This document shows, in pieces, positions 41,301 to 48,748 of a DNA stretch of 49,212 nt. The notes beneath the pieces are model-generated. The model saw nothing but the letters and a program-made list of their open reading frames with translations. It was not told the origin of the DNA and did not search any database. Location: NCBI GenBank assembly GCA_023667245.1, contig JAMPAL010000009.1, forward strand, positions 1 to 49,212, given 5' to 3'. The translations under genes were made by a program, and so were the position numbers. Source of the DNA: Anaeroplasma bactoclasticum. Lineage in GTDB: Bacteria > Bacillota_I > Bacilli_A > ML615J-28 > CAG-313. Positions within the stretch are counted from its first letter, which is position 1; every line of letters begins with the position of its first letter.

Positions 41301-43810
41301 CACAAAGGGATATTTTGGATATTTATGGTTCATTTAAAGATAATAGTGTTTCTGTAACGGCAAAAGTATTGATATCAACAACAATTACTACCAATACAGA
41401 TTTAGCAATGCCAATTGGATTTACCCGAATAACACTTAAAGAAGGTACAGGTAATTTAACGAAAAATTCTTATAAATTCTTGCCAGGCTCTGATCTTGTT
41501 ATTTGCGAGGGTGCGGAATTGATTCTTAATAATGGTGTAAAAATTATGTTGTATGATGATTACCCAGATGATTATTCTTATGATAATGGTGGTACTACAA
41601 CAAGTGGGGTAAATAATGTAAACTCTTACCAGTATCGACATAAGGATATTTACAATAGTGATGGTACTATCAAAGAAGAATATCAAGCAGCTATAACTGT
41701 AGATGGTAAATTAACTATTCATGGATATCTTGCGGGTACAGTAAAAACTACATCTAATACAGGATCTATTACATTAACTAATAATAGTTTAACTATTAGT
41801 GAATTAACTTCGTTAAAGTATGGTCGTACAGGATCTACTGCAACAGTTTCTAGTCGAACTTATTATGCTAGAGGACATATTGTTGGAAGTGATTTTGATT
41901 TAGCTCAATTTATAGCAGGAAAAACATATCAGGCAGTTTCATTTAATGGTTCTTTTGGTTGGATTGCAACAGATAATGAAATCACACTTGGATATGATGC
42001 AAACGGAGGTACATTAACCGATAGTGAACAACAAGGTCCATATGCAACAGGAATTGGTGGATATACAATTGCGACAATTGATGTCACTGATCCAATACGA
42101 GAGCACTATACATTTGAAGGCTGGTATATGGATAAAGAATGCACAATTCCTGCTATTGGTCAAACTGTTTTTGTTGATACAATTTTATATGCAAAATGGA
42201 AACCAATTCAATATAATATTCACTATGTATTTGATTATTTCAATTGTGTAGATTATGCAGATATTGTTAATCCTAATGTTACAACCTATAACATTGAAGA
42301 TGTCATTGCATTGTTAACACCTACTTCAGCAAGTAATTATGTATTTGGTGGTTGGTATACTGATGCTGATCATACACAACGTGTAACAACAATTCAAGGT
42401 GAACTATATGGTGAAGATATGACATTATATGGATTATGGTACCCTGCTGGAACAGAAACATATCTTATCCAATATGAAACCAATAATTCAGATTATCATC
42501 TTGATTCAGAAGAAATCATCAGTACGGCAACGGCAACGTATCAAACGCCAAATTTAGGAGATCGAAATGATGATATTACTTATCCACAATACTTTGTAGG
42601 TTGGTTTATGGACGCAGAGTTTACACAGCTATACTCTGGCACTATTGATGGTAACACAACGCTTTATGCTAAATGGGAACAAAAATTAGTTGTACGTATA
42701 GATATATCAAATGGAGTAACTCCAGTAGAGGTAAGATATATACAACCAGCTGAAGGCTTAACGATTGAATTGAGCAATTATGATACTACAAAAGAAGGAT
42801 ATAGATTTAATCAATGGGTAGTTACTGGTGCAGCTATTTCTGGTACTACAGTAGATTTACCAAATGAAAATGGTGTGGAAGTCTCTATTACTGCGACGTA
42901 TATTAGGCAATATACGATTACTATTGAAGGTGATACTGGCTATATTGAAGTAAAAAATACCAGTGGCGTTGTTAATAATGGTGCTATAGTTGATGAAGGA
43001 TCAACTCTAACTGTAACCTCAACAGATAGTAAAACTACTGCGACAATTACTATAGGGGCAAGTATAACTAACGTTGCTGAAAATAAATCACAAACAGTAA
43101 CTGTTACTGGAGATGTAAAAGTTGTAGCTACACGTAAGAGTGGATGTTTCGCAAAAGGTACACCTATTCTTCTTTCTGATGGTACATATAGGAATATTGA
43201 AGATATTTCAGTAGGTGATAAGATACTTACCTTTAATCACGAAACAGGAAAAACAGAAGAACAAATTGTAACCTATATTCCATATCATTCCATTAATGTA
43301 TATCAAGTTCTTGAACTCGAATTTGAAAATGGAAAACACATAAAAGTCTTATATGCTCATGGATTTATGAATGCTCAAACAAGAAAATATGAAGAAATTT
43401 CATATAGTAATGTATCAATGATGGTTGGCAATGAATATGTTTTCTTAAATGAACAGGGTCAGTTAACAACTAGTAAGTTAAAATCATATGAAATTTACGA
43501 TGAAATTACAGAATGTTATTCTATAAGTAGTTCTTATAATTTAAATCATATTGTAAATGGTGCATTGTGTATTAGTGATGATATTCAAGGATTGTATAAT
43601 TACTTTGAGTTAGATGAAAACTTTAAATATGATGAAGTATTAAAAGAACAAGATGTTCAAAAATATGGATTATTGTCATATGAAGAAGTAGCGGACTTTA
43701 TGACAAGGGAAATCTATGAGTTATTTAATGTTAAGTATTTAAGTGTATCTATAGGTAAAGGATTGATTACTCGTGATATTATGATGGCGTATATAAAACA
43801 ATTTGCGTAG
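38390..43810 (+). CDS. Giant exoprotein with SipW-like signal, MBG and InlB repeats and C-terminal Hint domain
   Basis: An 1806-residue exported protein. The N-terminus YIVLIVLIMCFPLLQLIGKSSWIIID has the hydrophobic core and SW-I pattern of SipW substrates. Residues about 120-460 hold several MBG-type modules (TITYGDLPTNVGVEYSGF, YTGNDLNPSVTLEG, VYIYTGSPITPSVSV). Residues about 650-1180 are beta-strand-rich with repeat-like segments (NEGTIIVNSGKTLTTMG, QAIVNNGATL). Three InlB B-repeat units follow (HYTFEGWYMDKE, NYVFGGWYTDAD, FVGWFMDAEF). A Hint (intein/hedgehog-like) domain runs from Cys1586 (CFAKGTPILLSDGTYRNIEDI) through His1657 to about HIVNG (1720-1724). About 80 more residues follow. 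The Hint Cys suggests self-cleavage or ester formation. GGGGGAT precedes the ATG. Confidence 0.8.
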   Translation: MLKKRKYIVLIVLIMCFPLLQLIGKSSWIIIDQMETPIQTEYIPFQTDSLQEVIYNGQKQTIIVDDTDQNFDAESCTYTYYHKDDLTTSLGSDGVIHAGNYKVIVTYEGKEIDVVDFKIKPKELHIQALNHTITYGDLPTNVGVEYSGFVDGENEAILNGELQYTYDYHQYDNVGEYHIIPGGFTHSDYHIIYDNGTLTVNQKGITVSWSNLDHLVYTGNDLNPSVTLEGVYNNECTAIVEVQKENTTEWQNQAIHAGKYTAKVSLEGNKAQNYQVLENTNESFTIQKAPFSVAWKDYATTIIYDDSYTTLSLDKTLPEGLEVVYSYMHSNGTVSTDGAKDAGTYTITATITDIYDDYIINNNDTSGAILETTLVIQPKDISNAVIILNEKVYIYTGSPITPSVSVKLGEVILDESNYVVTYLDNTNVGVATIQISGENNYSGTVSTTFQIIENNPDGPYRVVFYDIDGKTILEEMIVPSGESITPPAYEVTSDFEFNREFAWINTDTNEEITSFDQITTNLNIIAQVTETRRSYNLSIWYKDKDNQVSSVKKNSSTAVGTYNEQVYDFVNKVGETVQLDALYGSEVSLSRQIRLAETYTYNTNATTTANRYINCFYMSPVDVFDWETLSNGSNEDLLVYVDGDNITIVVLCVQPQAIVSTDVIANSTNLNDTAHTYYANMNDAFEACKNVSGTTYLRIYGQARYVSNTFANNGFTANTVINQYAMTVNGHMFTVPRYTLDISGYTLNTFTDVANQKYTINSNLKVILPYGREDATIDGYITKQESLSPISNSNIQSIMTIPEGVTLEINGEMVIGGYLYGTGGTVAARSIVMNEGTIIVNSGKTLTTMGYLKGTGQAIVNNGATLTDIFKIHDWPGGANAMGLNNKKIFPFNCYTFHNVSCETKIYQGGTYKAWAQLYMSNDWATAQYITLVGTGGLFELVDGYVIKNVEDTTKVTNINSSITASNQDITQRDILDIYGSFKDNSVSVTAKVLISTTITTNTDLAMPIGFTRITLKEGTGNLTKNSYKFLPGSDLVICEGAELILNNGVKIMLYDDYPDDYSYDNGGTTTSGVNNVNSYQYRHKDIYNSDGTIKEEYQAAITVDGKLTIHGYLAGTVKTTSNTGSITLTNNSLTISELTSLKYGRTGSTATVSSRTYYARGHIVGSDFDLAQFIAGKTYQAVSFNGSFGWIATDNEITLGYDANGGTLTDSEQQGPYATGIGGYTIATIDVTDPIREHYTFEGWYMDKECTIPAIGQTVFVDTILYAKWKPIQYNIHYVFDYFNCVDYADIVNPNVTTYNIEDVIALLTPTSASNYVFGGWYTDADHTQRVTTIQGELYGEDMTLYGLWYPAGTETYLIQYETNNSDYHLDSEEIISTATATYQTPNLGDRNDDITYPQYFVGWFMDAEFTQLYSGTIDGNTTLYAKWEQKLVVRIDISNGVTPVEVRYIQPAEGLTIELSNYDTTKEGYRFNQWVVTGAAISGTTVDLPNENGVEVSITATYIRQYTITIEGDTGYIEVKNTSGVVNNGAIVDEGSTLTVTSTDSKTTATITIGASITNVAENKSQTVTVTGDVKVVATRKSGCFAKGTPILLSDGTYRNIEDISVGDKILTFNHETGKTEEQIVTYIPYHSINVYQVLELEFENGKHIKVLYAHGFMNAQTRKYEEISYSNVSMMVGNEYVFLNEQGQLTTSKLKSYEIYDEITECYSISSSYNLNHIVNGALCISDDIQGLYNYFELDENFKYDEVLKEQDVQKYGLLSYEEVADFMTREIYELFNVKYLSVSIGKGLITRDIMMAYIKQFA

Positions 43811-43862
43811 TTCAAAGATTCTAATGATGTATAGATATTGAAAAATATTACAAAATTTATTT

Positions 43863-43909
43863 AAAAAAAGGATTATTTTTAGCCAAGGATAAGATAATCC
43901 TTTTTTTGC
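43863..43909 (+). terminator. Terminator after the giant exoprotein gene
   Basis: AAAAAAGGATTAT pairs with ATAATCCTTTTTT around a 17-base loop, followed by more T residues. Confidence 0.85.
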
Positions 43910-43944
43910 ATTGCAAATTTGCAATATGTTATTTAAAATTATTG

Positions 43945-43977
43945 AAATAAAAAAAATTACCCTTAAAAAGGATAATT
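43945..43977 (-). terminator. Terminator of the XRE regulator gene
   Basis: On the minus strand AATTATCCTT pairs with AAGGGTAATT (one G-U pair) around TTT, followed by a T run. It lies just beyond the stop codon of the minus-strand gene. Confidence 0.85.
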
Positions 43978-44259
43978 CTATAATCTTTTTGCTATTGCAT
44001 TTAATTTATCAAGTAAATCGATAATATCGTCTTTCACACTAGGATCTTTAATATTCATTTCTTCAGTAATCCCACAAATATAATCAGCACTAATATTGAA
44101 CATTAAGGCTAGTTGGATGATAACACCAATAGTAGGTTCAGATGTGCCTGCTTCATATCTAGAAAGTGTTCTTTCACTAATGCCTAATTGATTAGCAAGT
44201 TCTTTTTTTGATAAGTCATGATCTTCACGTAAATCTCTAATCCGTTTCGTCCAATACAT
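43978..44259 (-). CDS. XRE family HTH transcriptional regulator
   Basis: A 93-residue protein that is almost all helix-turn-helix: KRIRDLREDHDLSKKELANQLGISERTLSRYEAGTSEPTIGVIIQLALMFNISADYICG is a standard Cro/C1-type domain, followed by a short helical tail. The start is placed at M of MYWTKRI (44259) because AAAGGTGG then has a proper 7-8 base spacer. The upstream ATG at 44265 lies one base from that site. It is transcribed away from birA. Such short regulators often control themselves or a neighbour by binding the divergent region. No toxin, phage or conjugative partner is adjacent. Confidence 0.88.
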   Translation of the reverse strand: MYWTKRIRDLREDHDLSKKELANQLGISERTLSRYEAGTSEPTIGVIIQLALMFNISADYICGITEEMNIKDPSVKDDIIDLLDKLNAIAKRL

Positions 44260-44409
44260 AAACATGCCACCTTTGACCTCTTTTTCAATATTATAACCTA
44301 AAATGGCTTAAAATATACAAAAACGGTCAATATTTACTATTGTTTACAAAAATAAGACAAAATTGACTTATAGCTGTTTTTTAATTCTAAATGCTTTTTA
44401 TAACCAATA

Positions 44410-44470
44410 TTTTATTGTCAACTAAAAATAATATATTTTAGTTGACAATAAAATGAAATTGGTTTAAAAT
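44410..44470 (+). promoter_or_regulatory. BirA-like operator overlapping the birA-bioY promoter
   Basis: TTTTATTGTCAACTAAAA (44410-44427) and its exact inverted copy (44436-44453) flank an 8-base centre. The inner TTGTCAAC and GTTGACAA resemble the BirA box of Gram-positives (TTGTTAAC and GTTAACAA), though the spacing is 18 rather than about 15. TTGACA (44442-44447) in the right arm is the -35, and TAAAAT (44465-44470) is the -10 at 17 bases. Binding would therefore block transcription of birA-bioY. Confidence 0.7.
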
Positions 44471-44490
44471 ATATCCATATAGGAGAGTTT

Positions 44491-45468
44491 ATGAAACAAG
44501 ACGCAATAGTAAATCAAATTTTATCTATTTTAAAAGATCATCAACATCAAATTTTAAGTGGAGAAATGATAGCTCAAGCTACTCATATTACCAGAAGCTA
44601 TGTTAGTAAAGTCATACAAGGTTTTATTACTATGGGATATGATATTGAAAGAATCAATCGAATAGGGTATATATATCATAGTGATCAAAAGGTATTGGAT
44701 GAAGGGAAGATTTTTAGCCAGTTAAAACAACCTAAACAAATTTTGATTTTAGAGGAAGTAGATTCGACCAATACATTTTTGAAACATTTGGCTAAAACAA
44801 GTGATGTAGAAGAATTAGTAGTAGTGGCCAATCAACAAACAGGAGGACGTGGAAGAATTGGTAGGACCTATGTATCTAATCCTGCATCAGGGATTTATTT
44901 TAGTGTGTTATACCGTCCCAAAATTGCAATTGAATATGCAAAGAAATTAACTTGTCTTGCGGGTGTAGCTGTAGTACGAGCCATTCAAAAATTAACTGGG
45001 CTTGAAGCAAAGATTAAATGGGTCAATGATGTATATATTCACGGTAAAAAAGTATGTGGCATTTTAACGGAAGCGTCTACTTCAATAGAGGAAAATATTT
45101 TTGAATATGCCATAATTGGGATTGGTGTCAATTGTTATCAACAAGCATTTTCAAAGGAATTGTCGGCTATTGCTACAACAATTGAAGATGAAGGCAAATG
45201 TATTGTTTCTAGAAATGATTTAATTGCTGAGATTATCAATCAGATTGATATGGAACTAGCCCATATTGAAGATAGTCATTTTATGGAAGAATATAAGGCA
45301 TACTCTTTCGTTATTGGTAAAAAAGTAGAACTACACAAAATGAATGAATCTCATTTGGTGAAAGTAGTTGATATTACAAGAGATGGTGAGTTAGTGGTAG
45401 AAGAAGACGAAAAAGTATATGCCATATCTAGTGGCGAGATTACAAGGATGGTGGTGCAAAGTGAATAA
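44491..45468 (+). CDS. birA: Bifunctional biotin-protein ligase / biotin operon repressor
   Basis: A 325-residue protein that makes biotinyl-AMP, attaches biotin to carrier lysines and represses biotin genes when holoenzyme demand is low. The N-terminal winged helix (about 1-60: SGEMIAQATHITRSYVSKVIQGFITMGYDIERI) shows it is the regulatory class. The ligase core has EEVDSTNTFLKHLA, the nucleotide-binding GGRGRIGRTYVSN, IKWVNDVYIHGKKVCGIL and GIGVNCYQ. The C-terminal domain covers about residues 270-325. AGGAG precedes the ATG. Its target is the biotin carrier at 24301. It has a BirA-like operator in its own promoter and overlaps bioY, so autoregulation of uptake is likely. Confidence 0.95.
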   Translation: MKQDAIVNQILSILKDHQHQILSGEMIAQATHITRSYVSKVIQGFITMGYDIERINRIGYIYHSDQKVLDEGKIFSQLKQPKQILILEEVDSTNTFLKHLAKTSDVEELVVVANQQTGGRGRIGRTYVSNPASGIYFSVLYRPKIAIEYAKKLTCLAGVAVVRAIQKLTGLEAKIKWVNDVYIHGKKVCGILTEASTSIEENIFEYAIIGIGVNCYQQAFSKELSAIATTIEDEGKCIVSRNDLIAEIINQIDMELAHIEDSHFMEEYKAYSFVIGKKVELHKMNESHLVKVVDITRDGELVVEEDEKVYAISSGEITRMVVQSE

Positions 45469-45985
45469 AACAATTCGAAATATGGTTTTGGTAAGCATAA
45501 TGGCAGCACTGATTTGTGTACTTGCTCCAGTGGCAATTCCAATAGGTACAATTCCTATTACATTGGCAACATTTGTGATTTATATCACAGCTGCTCTTTT
45601 AGGCCCAAAAAGGGGGACATTTTCCATTTTACTCTATATTGCAATTGGAATAATAGGGGTTCCCGTTTTTTCGGCATATCGAAGTGGGTTTGGGGTAGTT
45701 CTTGGTGCAACAGGCGGTTATATCATTGGATATATTCCCCTCGCTTTTATCAGTGGTTTATTTGTCTATCACAATAAAAAGAATTTTATTTTATATCCTT
45801 TAGGAATGATTATGGGCACCCTTGCCCTTTATACAGTAGGTACAATTTGGTATATGATCCTGATGGATAGTAGTCTATTAGAAAGTTTGCTCGCTTGTGT
45901 GGTTCCGTTTCTTTTATTTGATATTATCAAAATTATTATTGCAAGCGTAACAGTTTATTTGATACATCAAAGAATAAGTGTATAA
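45461..45985 (+). CDS. bioY: Biotin transporter BioY
   Basis: A 174-residue membrane protein with about six helices: the S-component for biotin of an ECF transporter, which can also work alone. The family pattern is seen in IPIGTIPITLATFVIYITAALLGPKRGTFSILLYIAIGIIGVPVFSAYRSGFGVVLGATGGYIIGYI. The start is GTG 45461, overlapping the birA stop by 8 bases, with AAGGATGGTGG as ribosome site. An upstream ATG at 45419 lies deep inside birA in another frame. Coupled birA-bioY expression makes sense: the cell takes up biotin for the decarboxylase and has no biotin synthesis genes in this window. Confidence 0.95.
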   Translation: MNKTIRNMVLVSIMAALICVLAPVAIPIGTIPITLATFVIYITAALLGPKRGTFSILLYIAIGIIGVPVFSAYRSGFGVVLGATGGYIIGYIPLAFISGLFVYHNKKNFILYPLGMIMGTLALYTVGTIWYMILMDSSLLESLLACVVPFLLFDIIKIIIASVTVYLIHQRISV

Positions 45986-46000
45986 GATAAAAAGTTAGAA

Positions 46001-46050
46001 AATAGGGTGAGATAGCAGAAATACTATCTCGCCCTATTTGAGTCTAGTAT
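46001..46050 (+). terminator. Hairpin terminator after bioY
   Basis: AATAGGGTGAGATAG (46001-46015) pairs with CTATCTCGCCCTATT (46024-46038) with one G-U pair. Only a short T-rich tail follows, so it is a weaker terminator than most here. Confidence 0.7.
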
Positions 46051-46110
46051 ATTTGATGTAAAATGACAGATCTATATTTTTAGTAATTATATGCGAATTA
46101 CGCATTTTGA

Positions 46111-46140
46111 TTGACTTCAATTCAATGACTGCGATATAAT
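46111..46140 (+). promoter_or_regulatory. Promoter of the CMD-cupin gene, with a long leader
   Basis: TTGACT (46111-46116), an 18-base spacer and TATAAT (46135-46140). The 270-base gap from bioY to the next gene holds only this promoter and about 160 bases of leader. I see no riboswitch or reading frame in that leader. Confidence 0.65.
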
Positions 46141-46308
46141 GAAAATGAATTACAATAGTGGAATAAAAAAGAAAAAATCATTAGTTGAACGGTTCTATAA
46201 CGGAATATGAGGACAATATTATTGTAATTTCACATTTACTAAGGATAGGAATAAAAAGGATTCATAATGAAACATTAAAATGACTATATAGAAAAGGAGA
46301 ATAGAAGG

Positions 46309-47049
46309 ATGAAAATAAAACAAACAGCAGGAAGAGATGCTTTAGGAGATTTTGCGCCTCAATTTGCGCAATTAAATGATGATATATTGTTTGGAGAGGT
46401 TTGGTCTAATGAACAGTTGACACTCAAGATGCGTTCTATACTCACAATTAGTGCATTGATTAGTAAAGGTGTGGTTGATAGTTCTCTTCAATATCATTTG
46501 ACTACAGCAAAGAAAAATGGAGTAACACAAACAGAGATGGGCGCAATTCTCACACATCTTGCTTTTTATGCGGGGTGGCCAAATGCTTGGGCTGCATTCC
46601 GAATGGCCAAAGCAATATATATAGACAACGAAGATGAAGCAAATAGTCATGGTGGTATATTTGGCCTTGGTGAACCAAATAAGGATTTTGCGCAATATTT
46701 TATAGGCAATTCCTATCTAAAACCACTTACGAATTCCCATCAAACTATTTTTATGGCAAATGTAACATTTGAACCAAGATGTAGAAACAATTGGCACATA
46801 CATAAGGCGGATAAAGGTGGGGGACAAATTTTACTTTGTACAAGCGGTAGAGGTTGGTATCAAGAATGGGGGAAGCCTGCACAAGAACTCAAAGAAGGAG
46901 ATGTAATTACCATTCCTACAGGGGTAAAACATTGGCATGGTGCAACAAAAGATAGTTGGTTTTCTCATATTGCAATTGAAGTCCCAGGAGAAAATACGAT
47001 AAATGAATGGTGTGAACCAGTTACCGATGAAGAATACAATGCATTATAA
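46309..47049 (+). CDS. Carboxymuconolactone decarboxylase-like/cupin two-domain protein
   Basis: A 246-residue cytoplasmic protein with an N-terminal CMD/AhpD-like helical domain (about 1-105: LKMRSILTISALISKG, MGAILTHLAFYAGWPNAWAAFRMAK) and a C-terminal cupin (about 130-240). The cupin motif NWHIHKADKGGGQILLCTSGRGWYQEWGKPAQELKEGDVITIPTGVKHWHGAT has metal-binding His residues and a Glu substitute pattern typical of cupin_2. The CMD half lacks a CxxC redox pair, so it is not a peroxidase. The family is widespread and poorly characterised. Proposed roles include decarboxylation or stress protection. AAAGGAG precedes the ATG. It is a single-gene unit. Confidence 0.88.
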   Translation: MKIKQTAGRDALGDFAPQFAQLNDDILFGEVWSNEQLTLKMRSILTISALISKGVVDSSLQYHLTTAKKNGVTQTEMGAILTHLAFYAGWPNAWAAFRMAKAIYIDNEDEANSHGGIFGLGEPNKDFAQYFIGNSYLKPLTNSHQTIFMANVTFEPRCRNNWHIHKADKGGGQILLCTSGRGWYQEWGKPAQELKEGDVITIPTGVKHWHGATKDSWFSHIAIEVPGENTINEWCEPVTDEEYNAL

Positions 47050-47209
47050 GAAAAAATGATGTATATCCTATTATCATAGTAAGAGAATAATTCATACAAG
47101 AGTGATATTGGCAATGATGATGGCACTAAAAATATCATTCAATTACGTTCGATTTAATCATTAAGAGAAAGTAATAGTATCATTACAACAATATAAAACT
47201 CTAAATAAA

Positions 47210-47251
47210 AACATAGAATTTGAAAATTTCAAATTCTATGTTAAATTTTTT
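47210..47251 (+). terminator. Terminator-like palindrome after the CMD-cupin gene
   Basis: A perfect 16-base palindromic stem (47210-47225 with 47227-47242) with almost no loop, followed by a T run. It stands 160 bases after the stop. The 288-base gap up to the tRNA otherwise holds only the tRNA promoter. Confidence 0.7.
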
Positions 47252-47286
47252 ATAATAGCATCATTTCTTTAAAATAAGGTTTTTTC

Positions 47287-47315
47287 TTTACAAATCGCTA
47301 TAAAAATGGTATAAT
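47287..47315 (+). promoter_or_regulatory. Promoter of tRNA-Ser
   Basis: TTTACA (47287-47292), a 17-base spacer and TATAAT (47310-47315), with TGG before the -10. The tRNA begins 22 bases later. Confidence 0.8.
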
Positions 47316-47337
47316 AAAAAAAAATTAGATTGTCATT

Positions 47338-47426
47338 GGAAAATTACTCAAGAGGCTGAAGAGGACGGTTTCGAAAACCGTTAGGGTGTTACAGCTGCGG
47401 GGGTTCGAATCCCCCATTTTCCGCCA
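47338..47426 (+). tRNA. tRNA-Ser (anticodon CGA)
   Basis: A complete tRNA of class II size with encoded CCA. The acceptor stem is GGAAAAT (47338-47344) with ATTTTCC (47416-47422), G discriminator and CCA at 47424-47426. The anticodon stem-loop is ACGGT-TTCGAAA-ACCGT, giving anticodon CGA, which reads UCG. A long variable arm (GGTGTTACAGC-like) and the T-loop GGTTCGAATCC follow. The long variable arm is the serine identity element. Confidence 0.95.
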
Positions 47427-47440
47427 TTAAAGCAAGTCAA

Positions 47441-47519
47441 GAATCCTTCTTTTAATAGAAGGTTTTTATTTTATAATCCACCTATTTGGCTTTGATTATA
47501 ACGAAATGGGTGTCTTTTT
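47441..47519 (+). terminator. Two consecutive terminators after tRNA-Ser
   Basis: First, CCTTCT pairs with AGAAGG around TTTAAT, then TTTTTATTTT (47445-47471). Second, CACCTATTT pairs with AAATGGGTG, then TCTTTTT (47479-47519). The rest of the gap to 47862 has a perfect 18-base palindrome at 47679-47696 (TTTTATGATATCATAAAA) and no gene that I can support. Confidence 0.75.
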
Positions 47520-47862
47520 ATGAAAGCATATAACATTTTTAATCGATACACTATACTCATCTATATAGAAATATAAATCTTTTTGACTTCTCAACCATGG
47601 GAATTCGAATATATTAGTGGAACTGTTAAATAAAATAGAGTAAAAAAAGATTTTATTTTTTCTATACTTTCAATTCTATTTTATGATATCATAAAATTTA
47701 TCAATTGGGTATTAAACATAAATCCGATTTAAAAGGTTTAATATAGCTTGCAATAAATGGTCATTATTGGTACAATATGGATATAGATACTCATACTCTA
47801 AGATGTAATGATTATCTTTTAATATAAAGTAAATAACATATAAAATGTTTGTGGAGAATAGT

Positions 47863-48564
47863 ATGAACAAAAATAATGATAAAGTGGAAATACCTAACAA
47901 GAAATTATTTCCTATAAGCGCTAGTAGTAAGTCTGCTATAGTAATATTTATTACTGTAATACTGATAATTGCTGGTATGACATTTTTAATGTGGGCCATA
48001 CGGCTTATGGATACATATATAGCGAGATTATGTTTGACCATGATAGTCATTGTTGCATATACAATGGTTGCTATTATTGCTATGATAGTTACGGGGCAAT
48101 TCAACCAATTGTTACCAAATAAAGAAAAATTAGGATTACAGATTTTAATTGGGGTGAGCATTGCTGCAGCATTATGTTTGGTCTTCGGTATTATTCCTAT
48201 TTTATGTGGGACTAGTTTAATAGGCTCTCATAGTGATATACCTATGGATAGAATGGTACTTATTGCCATACAAGACATTTTATTTGTTGGTGTTGGCGAG
48301 GAAATTGTTTTTCGCGGTTATATTCAAAACCAGCTTACAATATGGTTGAAAAGCAAGTGGCTTGCTCCACTTTTTGCCGCAGTATTGTTTGGATTGTGGC
48401 ATCTCATCAATGGTAGTATCATTCAAGTTTTATTTACAACTATGATTGGATGTATTTTCGGTTATTCCAAATATTGTATAAAGCATTGTTCATTGCTATC
48501 TGTGATCATTGCACACGGATTATATGATTTTTCTTTGGTACTATTAACTTGCTTTATGCTATAA
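47863..48564 (+). CDS. CPBP family intramembrane metalloprotease
   Basis: A 233-residue membrane protein with about six to eight helices. It has the CAAX-protease/bacteriocin-processing (ABI) motifs: GVGEEIVFRGYIQNQL (the EE-x3-R motif), FGLWHLINGS (metal-binding His) and VIIAHGLYDFSLV (second His and Asn/Asp region). Members cleave prenylated or membrane substrates, and in Gram-positives some give bacteriocin immunity. The start at ATG 47863 is chosen because GTGGAG lies just upstream. The earlier ATG 47845 lacks a ribosome site. No bacteriocin gene is nearby, so the substrate is unknown. Confidence 0.88.
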   Translation: MNKNNDKVEIPNKKLFPISASSKSAIVIFITVILIIAGMTFLMWAIRLMDTYIARLCLTMIVIVAYTMVAIIAMIVTGQFNQLLPNKEKLGLQILIGVSIAAALCLVFGIIPILCGTSLIGSHSDIPMDRMVLIAIQDILFVGVGEEIVFRGYIQNQLTIWLKSKWLAPLFAAVLFGLWHLINGSIIQVLFTTMIGCIFGYSKYCIKHCSLLSVIIAHGLYDFSLVLLTCFML

Positions 48565-48748
48565 AATTTACTAAAAACATGTGAATAATGGAGAAGAAGA
48601 ACTGAATTAAGCATAATTATATATTGTTGAAAAGGGAGATAGACTGATAAAAAGAATATTAAAAAACAAAGAATTAATACAAGATAATCAACGAATGAAA
48701 ATATGATATATATGCTATTCTACGTATGATAGATTAGAATTAAAATAG

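Noticed and set aside
46139-46210. Small reading frame MKMNYNSGIKKKKSLVERFY in the CMD-cupin leader
   Set aside because: Its start codon overlaps the -10 box, so it would lie before the transcript start, and it has no ribosome site.
47679-47696. Perfect 18-base palindrome TTTTATGATATCATAAAA
   Set aside because: It is AT-rich and stands alone with no nearby promoter box that it clearly overlaps. It may be chance in such base composition.
47712-48161. Minus-strand reading frame of 149 codons, including a plausible-looking tail before the CPBP gene
   Set aside because: Most of it is the reverse of the CPBP gene. No ribosome site is visible and the tail (about 45 codons) matches no family that I know.
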